DNA of 64,000 bases, taken from contig NZ_CALPCQ010000008.1 in assembly GCF_943193025.1 (NCBI RefSeq), forward strand, positions 1 to 64,000, in the 5' to 3' direction. Position numbers and translations under genes: made by a program. This stretch comes from Lactobacillus agrestimuris (GTDB taxonomy: Bacteria > Bacillota > Bacilli > Lactobacillales > Lactobacillaceae). Under the pieces are notes generated by a model. It saw only the letters and a list, made by a program, of their open reading frames with translations, had not been told where the DNA came from and searched no databases. Below, in pieces: positions 44,743 through 52,912 of this stretch (position 1 is the stretch's first letter; every line of letters begins with the position of its first letter).

Positions 44743-46301
44743 TTTCTTACTGCGCCTCCCAATGTCTTTTCTGCATCTTTAATTAAATCTTGCCATGCAT
44801 TCCACACATTCTCATCTGAGAATCGTTCACTAGTTTCATATGAGCCATCGCTAAGTTCTTGCATTAACTTCTTATCCTTAAAGATCTTGAGCATCTTCTC
44901 AGCCAAAGCCTTGTAGTCACCAAAGTCAACAATGTAACCATTTTTGCCATCAACGACGATATCATTTGGACCATAGTTAACGTCATAAGTTACACCGATT
45001 ACACCATGTGATAAGGCTTCCATAACTGCTAAGTTAAATCCTTCCATTCTAGAAGTTAAACCAAAGACTTGAGCATCTTTTTCAACCTTGGCAATATCAT
45101 TGGTATAGCCCTTAAAAGTTACAACGTCTTCAAGATTTAATTCCTTGATTAACTTTTCAATCTTGCGTTTTTCACCATAATTATTTGAAGAATCGGCATA
45201 ACCATAAAGATCTAAAGTTACTTCTGGAACTTGATCATGAACAATTTTAACTGCCCGGACTAAATCATCTAAACGTTTTTCATAGGCAATTCGGGCAACG
45301 GCGATTACTTTACCAAAAGTACGTTTATCCATAGCAACGTGGTCTTCATTTAAGGTTTCATTATCAACAATCCCAACTGGGATGGTAAACATTTTGGCCT
45401 TAGGTTTGAATCTTTCAATCACATCATTTGTTTGACGTTGAGTTGCTGAAACCACAGAAGAATAACGATCAAGATTTGCCAAAGCATATTCATAGTTATT
45501 ATTAACAATTGAATGAAGTGGATCTTGGGCATCCCCCGCTTGTGAATTATGTAAGTGCATAACTGTATAAGCTGGTTTCTTCAATCTAGTTAAAGCACCA
45601 TCTGCCAAAAGCGAACGGTCAAGGATAAAGATATTATTACCTTTTTCATTAATTCGATTTAGGAAATGTTCGAATAATTCATCAATGGTATCAAAAGTAT
45701 GAATTTCACCATTCTTTTCTTGCAACCACCAACCGGTTTTAACTAACTTGTGGTGAATATCAAACTTATTGAATGTTCTAACTACAGTACGACCATCAGG
45801 AGTTAACCATTCTTCATTACCAATTTTATTATCGGGTGTATACCACTGAACTAATGATCTAAATCCACGTGAATCATAATGATCAACGCGGTAAAGATTG
45901 CCGTATTCATCAAACAATTCAGTTGATACTACTTGACGATCATGAACTGGATCATAATTCACACGAGCAACTAATTTCCCATTAGCTGCATTGGTAACTA
46001 AATAACGATTTTTATCTGTTTCATCTTCTCGGTTGGTATTAACAACGCCAAAATCCAAATCATCAACTGTTAAGTTCTTGGCAGATACCTTAGTTGCATC
46101 TTGGAAATAATCAAACATTCCTAATAAGCTATCATCATCTACCCCAGATGCATTTGCAGTTTGGTGAAGAGTACGATTCCAATCACGTGCAATAACTTTA
46201 GCTGGTTGATTATGATTTTTAAATAAATTCAATCTTTTTATCTCTGCATGTTCAATCCCAGACTTATGATCTGGCATTCCAAAATTAATAAAATATATCA
46301 T
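44739..46301 (-). CDS. GtfA-like GT4 glycosyltransferase, first of the pair
   Basis: A 520-residue family 4 glycosyltransferase. The N-terminal segment (F-G-M-P-D-H-K-S-G-I-E-H-A-E and M-F-D-Y-F-Q-D, then N-L-T-V-D-D-L) lines up with streptococcal GtfA, which starts O-GlcNAc transfer to serine-rich adhesins. The C-terminal domain (~320-510) has a V-A-R-I-A-Y-E-K-R-L-D-D donor segment and the E-x7-E motif R-M-E-G-F-N-L-A-V-M-E-A. An AGGAGAGAG site precedes the ATG. With its neighbour it resembles S. aureus SdgA/SdgB: two GT4 paralogues beside a Ser-rich LPXTG protein with no SecA2. Donor sugar unknown. Confidence 0.87.
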   Translation of the reverse strand: MIYFINFGMPDHKSGIEHAEIKRLNLFKNHNQPAKVIARDWNRTLHQTANASGVDDDSLLGMFDYFQDATKVSAKNLTVDDLDFGVVNTNREDETDKNRYLVTNAANGKLVARVNYDPVHDRQVVSTELFDEYGNLYRVDHYDSRGFRSLVQWYTPDNKIGNEEWLTPDGRTVVRTFNKFDIHHKLVKTGWWLQEKNGEIHTFDTIDELFEHFLNRINEKGNNIFILDRSLLADGALTRLKKPAYTVMHLHNSQAGDAQDPLHSIVNNNYEYALANLDRYSSVVSATQRQTNDVIERFKPKAKMFTIPVGIVDNETLNEDHVAMDKRTFGKVIAVARIAYEKRLDDLVRAVKIVHDQVPEVTLDLYGYADSSNNYGEKRKIEKLIKELNLEDVVTFKGYTNDIAKVEKDAQVFGLTSRMEGFNLAVMEALSHGVIGVTYDVNYGPNDIVVDGKNGYIVDFGDYKALAEKMLKIFKDKKLMQELSDGSYETSERFSDENVWNAWQDLIKDAEKTLGGAVRK

Positions 46302-46472
46302 TTTCTCTCTCCTAACATCTATTGTTCTTGATTCAGCTTAAACATAAAGATGTGTAATTAGTTCAATTGTATTAATTTATAGTAACCCTATTTTATTTAA
46401 TTTACACTAACTTATATTTTACCGATATTAAAAGTTAAATGCAAAATATATGCGTTTGAACAAAATACAACC

Positions 46473-46506
46473 AAAAAAAGTAGTTCTCTGACAGAGAACT
46501 ACTTTT
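46473..46506 (-). terminator. thrS terminator
   Basis: AGTAGTTCTCTG and CAGAGAACTACT (46479-46503) form a perfect 12-bp inverted repeat with almost no loop, followed by seven T on the minus strand. It separates thrS from the glycosyltransferase operon. Confidence 0.85.
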
Positions 46507-46524
46507 AATCATTTAAATTATCAT

Positions 46525-48459
46525 TTAGTTATTCTTACGTGAGTAGGACTTAACATCAGAATCAATTTCATTGATAAAGTCATCTAAACTCTTAGATATT
46601 TCTTCGTCAGTACCGTAACGACGTACGTTAACGTTATTTGACTTCATTTCTTCATCACCTAATACTAAAGTATATGGTACCTTTTGAGTTTGTGATTCAC
46701 GAATCTTGTAACCAAGTTTTTCGTTTCTATCATCAACTTCAACTCTAAATCCACGCTTAGCAAGTTCAGCTCTTACCTTTTCAGCGTATTCGCCATGAGC
46801 TTCATTGTTAACTGGGATAATCTTAGCTTGAACTGGAGCAAGCCAAGTTGGGAAGGCACCCTTGTAAATTTCAGTAAGGTAAGCAATGAATCTTTCCATA
46901 GTACCAACAATACCACGGTGAATCATAACTGGACGGTGTTCTTCACCATCTTTACCTACGTAAGTCAAACCGAATCTTTCTGGAAGCATGAAGTCAAGTT
47001 GGATAGTTGACATAGTTTCATCATTTCCAAGAGCAGTCTTAGTTTGAATATCAAGCTTAGGACCGTAGAATGCTGCTTCACCTTCTGCTTCAACGTAATC
47101 AAGACCAAGATCATCCATGGCTGCCTTAAGCATTGATTGTGAAGTTTCCCACATTTCGTCATTTGCGTAGTACTTGTCGGTGTTCTTTGGATCACGGTAT
47201 GAAAGTCTGAAGTAGTAATCGGTAATATCAAAGTCCTTGTATACGTCCATGATTAACTTCAATACCTTAGCAAATTCTTTACGAATTTGATCAAGAGCAA
47301 CGAAAGTGTGACCATCATTCAAAGTCATTTCACGTACACGTTGAAGACCTGACAAAGCACCTGATTTTTCGTATCTGTGCATCATACCAAGTTCGGCGAT
47401 ACGGATTGGTAATTCACGGTATGAACGAATGTGGTGCTTATAAATTTGGATATGTGAAGGACAATTCATTGGACGAAGTTCAAGCATTTCGCCGTCACCC
47501 ATGTCCATTGGTGGGAACATATCATCACGGTAGTGTGCCCAGTGACCTGAAGTCTTGTATGCATCAACATTCATAAGTACTGGAGTGTATACGTGTTCGT
47601 AGCCATCGGCAACTTCTTTATCAACGATGTAGCGTTCTACAACACGACGAATGGTTGCACCCTTTGGCATCCAGTATGGAAGACCTGCACCAACTTTTGG
47701 ATCAACGAAGAAGAGATCAAGATCACGGCCAATAGTTCTGTGGTCACGTTCTTTAATTTCTTGACGACGCTTAAGATCAGCCTTTAAATCAACTTCTTTA
47801 AAGAATGCTGTACCGAAAATTCTTTGAAGCATTGGGTTTGATGACTTACCCATCCAGTAAGCACCAGCAACTGACAAAAGCTTAAAGTGCTTAACTTTAC
47901 CAGTGTTAAGCATCAATGCGTCAAAGCCAAAGTCAATAAAGTCACCAAGCTTGTAGGCATCAACCATTTCACCTTCTTTTTCAAGAAGAGCCATCTTGTA
48001 ATCGTCATCTTTGAATTCTTCTTCAAGTTCTGACTTAGCAATTAAAACGTGTTCGATCTTTTCGCCATTCTTAACAACTTTTTGCATTGCCTTTTCAAGT
48101 TCTGGTAATTCAGTAATCTTGATTTGGTCTTCTTTATCAGTATCTACGTAAAAGCCGCCATCGTCAGCTACATGGTCACCCAACTTAAGTTCTGGGTATT
48201 TACGTTTTGCAACAGCTTCAAAAATAAATGCAGCAGTTGCACGTAAAACATCAGCAGCTTCTTCATCCTTATCAGTAAGGATTGCTACTTCACTATCCTT
48301 ATCGATTTTATAATCAAGTGGCTTAATAACGCCGTCAACCTTACCGGCAATTGCTGCCTTACCAAGTGAAGTGGCAATACTATGTGCAACTTCAGCAACA
48401 GTTAAACTATCTTTAAATTCTTTTTTTGAGCCATCTGGCAAAGTAATTGCAAAACTCAT
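46525..48459 (-). CDS. thrS: threonyl-tRNA synthetase
   Basis: Charges tRNA-Thr. It has 644 residues from the ATG at 48459, seven bases after GGAGG; the longer TTG frame begins inside that site. Domains are TGS (residues ~1-62), the editing/SAD domain (~65-230), the class II catalytic core (~240-535) with motif 2 [11 protein letters not shown]-x-R-V-R and motif 3 [13 protein letters not shown], and the anticodon-binding domain (~540-644). The SAD metal motif of typical enzymes (HxxxH) is not evident in residues 65-230, so editing capacity is uncertain. A T-box leader precedes it. Confidence 0.96.
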   Translation of the reverse strand: MSFAITLPDGSKKEFKDSLTVAEVAHSIATSLGKAAIAGKVDGVIKPLDYKIDKDSEVAILTDKDEEAADVLRATAAFIFEAVAKRKYPELKLGDHVADDGGFYVDTDKEDQIKITELPELEKAMQKVVKNGEKIEHVLIAKSELEEEFKDDDYKMALLEKEGEMVDAYKLGDFIDFGFDALMLNTGKVKHFKLLSVAGAYWMGKSSNPMLQRIFGTAFFKEVDLKADLKRRQEIKERDHRTIGRDLDLFFVDPKVGAGLPYWMPKGATIRRVVERYIVDKEVADGYEHVYTPVLMNVDAYKTSGHWAHYRDDMFPPMDMGDGEMLELRPMNCPSHIQIYKHHIRSYRELPIRIAELGMMHRYEKSGALSGLQRVREMTLNDGHTFVALDQIRKEFAKVLKLIMDVYKDFDITDYYFRLSYRDPKNTDKYYANDEMWETSQSMLKAAMDDLGLDYVEAEGEAAFYGPKLDIQTKTALGNDETMSTIQLDFMLPERFGLTYVGKDGEEHRPVMIHRGIVGTMERFIAYLTEIYKGAFPTWLAPVQAKIIPVNNEAHGEYAEKVRAELAKRGFRVEVDDRNEKLGYKIRESQTQKVPYTLVLGDEEMKSNNVNVRRYGTDEEISKSLDDFINEIDSDVKSYSRKNN

Positions 48460-48476
48460 AAAAGTTACCTCCAAAA

Positions 48477-48706
48477 CAAAAAAATCCCAGTGCTCAACAG
48501 CACTGGGACGTTAAATAGCGTGGTTCCACCCAAATTTAGACTCGTTTAATTTAATAATTTAAGTCTCTTTAATAGATCTATAACGGAATCTAACCTAATA
48601 TGGACAAATATAATTTGGGTGAAGAAGGTGGGGTTCCTTTTGATGAAAGACTTCCAGAACTAGATCTTTCTCTCTGAGTTAAAAGGAATCATGTCTCCTT
48701 CATTAA
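48477..48706 (-). promoter_or_regulatory. T-box leader, threonine type
   Basis: Minus strand: the T-box sequence GGGTGGAACCACGC is at 48531-48518, followed by a terminator (TCCCAGTGCT / AGCACTGGGA arms at 48508-48485) and a T run. The Stem I base pairs GAAGG with CCTTC, and GGAACCCCA just before the 3' strand gives an ACC (Thr) specifier at 48634-48632. Low charged tRNA-Thr would raise thrS expression. Confidence 0.92.
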
Positions 48707-48711
48707 CTGCT

Positions 48712-48739
48712 ATTATACCCTCTCTTGAAATTGATGCAA
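48712..48739 (-). promoter_or_regulatory. thrS promoter
   Basis: Minus strand: -35 TTGCAT (48739-48734), a 16-base spacer and consensus -10 TATAAT (48717-48712), directly upstream of the T-box leader and just beyond the dnaI stop codon. Confidence 0.65.
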
Positions 48740-48747
48740 GAAGAATT

Positions 48748-49647
48748 TTAAAATTCTCTTCTATTTGGTCCTGATACCACAACTTCTTTTGCAAGATATC
48801 GCACTCTTTGCATCAGTCTTGCTGCTTTAACTGGATCAATTGCATTTCTAGTTTCAGCAAAGTGTTCTTCCAATCTTTCAAAATCAAAATTTGAAGAGAA
48901 GAAAGTTGGCAAAGAATTATCCATTCTTGCCTGCAAAATTACCCCTAATACATCATCACGTGACCATTGACTTAAGCTTTCTGCACCAATATCATCTAAA
49001 ATTAATAAATCACAGTCAGAAACTCGGCGAATCTCTTTTTGCAGACTATTATCTTCAAAGTGACTGGTTAAACCTGCAATAAAAGTTGGAACATGCAAGA
49101 AAATTACTTGCTTGCCCATCGCAGCAATTTGATTAGCTAAACCTGCTAAAATGTAAGTTTTACCAACACCAAAATTACCAGATAAATATAAACCTTGCTG
49201 ATGTGGATTCTTTGTGTATTTAGCTAAGAACGTTTGAATATCTGCCATTACAGACTTTCTTTCATCACTAAAGTCAATTTCACTTAGCTTAACATCATGA
49301 AGTCTTTCAGGAAGATCGATCAATTCTAAATGTCTTTTAGTTGAAAGTTCACGGTCTCGATCTATCTTTTCTTCAGTAGGACGGTAGCGAACATCAATCA
49401 CATTTCCATTAATAAACAATTCAGGTTGATAGCCATCCATAACCTTATTTTTAGAAATTAGCTGCATATGATATTCGAATAAGTTGGTAATACTCGAGGT
49501 AATCATTTTTTTATCAATTTTGGCCTGATTTTTTGATAAAAATTCGCGTACATTAGGATCGTTTAACACTTCAGTAATAATTTCATTCTTATCACCTAAA
49601 TTACGATCTTTTAGAATTTTATTGATAACCGCACCAATCGATTCCAT
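48748..49647 (-). CDS. dnaI: primosomal protein DnaI (helicase loader)
   Basis: Loads the replicative helicase at oriC and at restart sites with DnaB and DnaD. It has 299 residues. An N-terminal helicase-binding domain (~1-100) precedes the AAA+ domain with Walker A G-N-F-G-V-G-K-T (near residue 153), Walker B L-L-I-L-D-D-I-G and the Arg-bearing C-terminal segment. It lies nine bases after dnaB in the Firmicutes order nrdR-dnaB-dnaI. Confidence 0.95.
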   Translation of the reverse strand: MESIGAVINKILKDRNLGDKNEIITEVLNDPNVREFLSKNQAKIDKKMITSSITNLFEYHMQLISKNKVMDGYQPELFINGNVIDVRYRPTEEKIDRDRELSTKRHLELIDLPERLHDVKLSEIDFSDERKSVMADIQTFLAKYTKNPHQQGLYLSGNFGVGKTYILAGLANQIAAMGKQVIFLHVPTFIAGLTSHFEDNSLQKEIRRVSDCDLLILDDIGAESLSQWSRDDVLGVILQARMDNSLPTFFSSNFDFERLEEHFAETRNAIDPVKAARLMQRVRYLAKEVVVSGPNRREF

Positions 49648-49655
49648 TTAATCAC

Positions 49656-51002
49656 CTACTTCATTCCACTTTGATCTTCTAAATTCTTGAAGAAATTCTT
49701 CAAATCTTCTGAGTTAACCTTATTGTCAATCTTAGCCTTTTTCTTGCTCCAATCTGTTCCTTGTTCAACTCGCTTAGGTTTTGTATTGCCGTAATAGCGC
49801 TTGGGGCGTTTAGCATCTTGATTTCTTTTCTCTAAATATTGTAATGCTGTCACTGAATTAGTCACACCATGCTGAAGCCAATCATTGGCAATCTTGTAAG
49901 CTAAACTTGGCGTTAAAACAGAATCATAACGTAAGCATGCATAAGTCAAAACATTAATCATATCTGAAGGTAAGCCATATTGATTACCTAAATTATTTAA
50001 TATTTGCTTTTCTGCAGCTGTTGCAAAGCCGCCCTTCCGTTCTTTCAAGCGATACAAAAATTCTGCTGGAGCCAAGCTGTTCGCATTTTTTAACAGAGTC
50101 TGATTATCTTGAGAAAGATTATTAGGAACCTTAACTGGTTCTTTATTTTTCTGCAAATTGGACTGAATATTCTGACGCGTCTTATCCGAACGATAATTAT
50201 CAGCAATTAAACGTTCAATTTCACGAATATCAAGTTCATTTTTTCCATGAAGACTTGGTAAAGTTTCGTTAATAAATTCCTGCTCATTCAGGCCATAGAT
50301 CTGCATCAAACCAAGAATTTGATTTTTATTCTGTTCAACTTCTTTAGGGGAGATTTGATACATTTCAAATTGATCTTTCATAAAGTCCCAGTCGACATTA
50401 TCGTTTTCATTAATCTTAGCTTGTGCAACATCTTGAATGTTATTCTCTACAGCAGCATTTTGAACATCCATTGATGGACTAATTGCCTCATCCCCTGGCA
50501 AACGAAATACATCTAAAAAGGAGGCTGAGACATCTTTTGCATTTCTAAATGGCTTTTGATTTTGTTTGGCCTTCTTTGCAAAATAATGACTAAGATCATG
50601 AAATTCACCAATACCAACTTTTTCTTTCAACAAACTAGCAAGAAGAGGAGTTGCAAAAAACTCCTTTGCACTTGGAACCTTCAAAAGTTGAAAAACAACA
50701 ATTTGGTTGACTGTATTTTCAACTAAATAAGTTTTAACCAGGCCCACTCCTTCTAGCTTATGTAAAGATGCAGATAAATCTTTTAATCCACAATCAATTT
50801 GCTCTTGAAGAGAATATATTCCCTTTGAATCAGATAGAATTGCAGTAGGATCAAAATCTTGAATTAAAGTTTGGTATAAAGCTATTCCAGTTGCTCCAAC
50901 TAACGGCTGATATAGCTTAATCAAAATTTCTAAATCTTGCGGAAAAATTTCTACTCGATTAGATACAGAAAAAGGTTGTTTGGGATCCGTTATCTCAAAC
51001 AT
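49656..51002 (-). CDS. dnaB: replication initiation/restart protein DnaB (membrane attachment)
   Basis: The Firmicutes DnaB, which remodels oriC and loads helicase; it is not the helicase. It has 448 residues. The N-terminal winged-helix DnaB/DnaD domain (~1-190) is followed by a polar region and the DDBH2 domain (~300-400) with Y-G-L-P-S-D-M-I-N-V-L-T-Y. The C-terminus is highly basic. The ATG at 51002 overlaps the nrdR stop codon by one base, and dnaI follows after nine bases. Confidence 0.93.
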   Translation of the reverse strand: MFEITDPKQPFSVSNRVEIFPQDLEILIKLYQPLVGATGIALYQTLIQDFDPTAILSDSKGIYSLQEQIDCGLKDLSASLHKLEGVGLVKTYLVENTVNQIVVFQLLKVPSAKEFFATPLLASLLKEKVGIGEFHDLSHYFAKKAKQNQKPFRNAKDVSASFLDVFRLPGDEAISPSMDVQNAAVENNIQDVAQAKINENDNVDWDFMKDQFEMYQISPKEVEQNKNQILGLMQIYGLNEQEFINETLPSLHGKNELDIREIERLIADNYRSDKTRQNIQSNLQKNKEPVKVPNNLSQDNQTLLKNANSLAPAEFLYRLKERKGGFATAAEKQILNNLGNQYGLPSDMINVLTYACLRYDSVLTPSLAYKIANDWLQHGVTNSVTALQYLEKRNQDAKRPKRYYGNTKPKRVEQGTDWSKKKAKIDNKVNSEDLKNFFKNLEDQSGMK

Positions 51003-51472
51003 TAATTATTACCCTTCTCTCTTTTAGCCATCATATCTTCCATTGTCTTCATAAAACTAGACATATCCTTAAATTCACGATAAATAGAAGCAAAACGAAT
51101 ATATGCAACATCATCAATTTCGGCTAAGTCATCCATGACAAATTGACCAATCTTTTTGGATGAAATTTCGCTCACGCCTTGTTTTCTAATTTTATTTTCA
51201 ACATCATCAACTAAGCGTTCAAATTGTTCACTAGAAATTGGACGTTTTTGACCAGCGGCCATGACTCCGTGCATAATCTTTTTCCGACTAAATGGTTCAC
51301 GAGTTCCATCATTTTTTATAACTAATAGAGGTGCGGTTTCTACTCTTTCAAAAGTTGTAAAACGAAAACCACAATTTTCACATTCTCTACGACGTCTAAT
51401 TGCACGATTTTCATCACTTGGACGTGAATCAATTACTCGTGAAGCATTTTGATGACAATTTGGGCATTCCAT
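51002..51472 (-). CDS. nrdR: transcriptional repressor NrdR
   Basis: Represses ribonucleotide reductase genes in response to dATP/ATP. It has 156 residues. The N-terminal zinc ribbon has C-P-N-C at 3-6 and C-E-N-C near residues 31-34, then F-R-F-T-T-F-E-R. The ATP cone spans residues ~49-139, starting VIKNDGTREPFSRKKI. It lies two bases after coaE and overlaps dnaB, so all are in one operon. Confidence 0.97.
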   Translation of the reverse strand: MECPNCHQNASRVIDSRPSDENRAIRRRRECENCGFRFTTFERVETAPLLVIKNDGTREPFSRKKIMHGVMAAGQKRPISSEQFERLVDDVENKIRKQGVSEISSKKIGQFVMDDLAEIDDVAYIRFASIYREFKDMSSFMKTMEDMMAKREKGNN

Positions 51473-51474
51473 AA

Positions 51475-52077
51475 TTAAACCTCGGCTTCGATCTTATTTA
51501 ATAAATTATCTAACTTTTCATATAAATCATTTACTGTACCACTATTAGAAATAACATATGTAGCTTTCACTTCTTTTTCTGATAATGGCATTTGACTATG
51601 AATTCTAGCTATTGCTTGCTCTTTAGTCAAATTATTTCTTTCCATTAAGCGAGTTATCTGCATCTTTTCTGGAAGAGTAATTACTAGAACTTGATCACAC
51701 ATCTTTTCAGCATGACTTTCAAATAATAGAGGAATATCTAAGATAACTAGTCTACTCTTTTTTGAAATCTCTTGCTTGATTTGCCTATTAATTTCTTCAT
51801 GAACCAATGGATGAGTTATCTTATTTAAAAGCTCTAACTCATTTTGATCATTAAAAACTAGTTGTCCCAGTTTCTTTCGATTAATGGTTTGATCAGAATT
51901 TAAATATTCTCGACCAAATTGATCTTTAATCTCCTTCCATGCAGGTTTTCCAACTTGATATAAATCATGAGCTATTTGATCTGCATCGATAATGGGAATT
52001 CCTTTTTGTTTTAAAAAATGATCAGCTGTACTTTTTCCAGTAGCAATACCGCCAGTTAAGCCTAAAATTAACGTCAT
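51475..52077 (-). CDS. coaE: dephospho-CoA kinase
   Basis: The last step of coenzyme A synthesis: phosphorylates the 3'-hydroxyl of dephospho-CoA. It has 200 residues. The P-loop is G-L-T-G-G-I-A-T-G-K-S-T at residues 6-17, with the IIDADQIAHDL segment near residue 32 and the LDIPLLFE lid region near residue 112. It overlaps mutM by four bases (ATGA-type) and is two bases from nrdR. Confidence 0.96.
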   Translation of the reverse strand: MTLILGLTGGIATGKSTADHFLKQKGIPIIDADQIAHDLYQVGKPAWKEIKDQFGREYLNSDQTINRKKLGQLVFNDQNELELLNKITHPLVHEEINRQIKQEISKKSRLVILDIPLLFESHAEKMCDQVLVITLPEKMQITRLMERNNLTKEQAIARIHSQMPLSEKEVKATYVISNSGTVNDLYEKLDNLLNKIEAEV

Positions 52078-52904
52078 TTATAAATCACCTGACATGTTGG
52101 ACAAAATACGGTACCTCGGCCATTTACTTTGATCTTTTCAAGGGTATTGCCACAGACAGGACACTCTTCACCACCATGGCCATATACTTCAAGATAATTT
52201 TGAAAGCCACCAGCTTCCCCATTTGCATCTAAATAAGTATGAACAGTTGTACCATGCTTTTCTATAGCCAGTTTTATTTCTTTATTGATAACTTTTCTTA
52301 ATTCAGAAATTTTATCATCAGGAATTTTATTGGCAATACTTAACGGATGAATTTTACTTTTCCATAAAACTTCATCAACATAAATATTGCCTAAACCTGC
52401 AATTATAGTCTGATCAAGTAAAGTATTTTTGATATTTTTCTTTTTCTTTTTAAGTTCACTAATGAAGTATTGATCTGTAAACTCTGCGGAATTTGGTTCA
52501 ACTCCCAACTTCCCAATTCCAGTTGTTTGACGCTCTGTACCTGTATCAATTAGCTGCATACGGCCAAACTTCCTCACGTCATTATACCTTAGAGCTGTTC
52601 CATCAGTAAATTCAAACTCGACATGGTCGTGCTTATCCTTTGGTGCATCACTCAAAACTAAATGATACTTACCTTCCATTCTTAAATGAGAAACAATAGT
52701 TAAGTTATCACTCAATCGAATCAGCAAAAATTTGGCGTAACGGTCAACATCAATGATTTTTTTTCCTTTTAATTCGGAAACAAATTTATCACGGTCGCCA
52801 GTTACAATATTTGGATACCATAGAGTAACTTTTTTAATTATTTTTCCTTTAACTAAAGGGATTAAACTTCGTCTTACTGTTTCAACCTCTGGCATTTCTG
52901 GCAT
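52074..52904 (-). CDS. mutM: formamidopyrimidine-DNA glycosylase MutM (Fpg)
   Basis: Excises 8-oxoguanine and formamidopyrimidines and nicks the site by beta/delta elimination. It has 276 residues. The N-terminus is M-P-E-M-P-E-V-E-T-V-R, so the catalytic Pro2 and Glu3 are in place; Lys58 lies in the expected loop (MEGKYHL). The H2TH region follows, and the C-terminal zinc finger has C-P-V-C and C-P-T-C. It lies eight bases after polA, linking repair glycosylase and polymerase. Confidence 0.97.
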   Translation of the reverse strand: MPEMPEVETVRRSLIPLVKGKIIKKVTLWYPNIVTGDRDKFVSELKGKKIIDVDRYAKFLLIRLSDNLTIVSHLRMEGKYHLVLSDAPKDKHDHVEFEFTDGTALRYNDVRKFGRMQLIDTGTERQTTGIGKLGVEPNSAEFTDQYFISELKKKKKNIKNTLLDQTIIAGLGNIYVDEVLWKSKIHPLSIANKIPDDKISELRKVINKEIKLAIEKHGTTVHTYLDANGEAGGFQNYLEVYGHGGEECPVCGNTLEKIKVNGRGTVFCPTCQVIYK

Positions 52905-52912
52905 CTAATCAC

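Noticed and set aside
46302-46472. Promoter for the glycosyltransferase operon
   Set aside because: The region is AT-rich with several TATA-like stretches but no convincing -35/-10 pair at proper spacing; I could not choose one.
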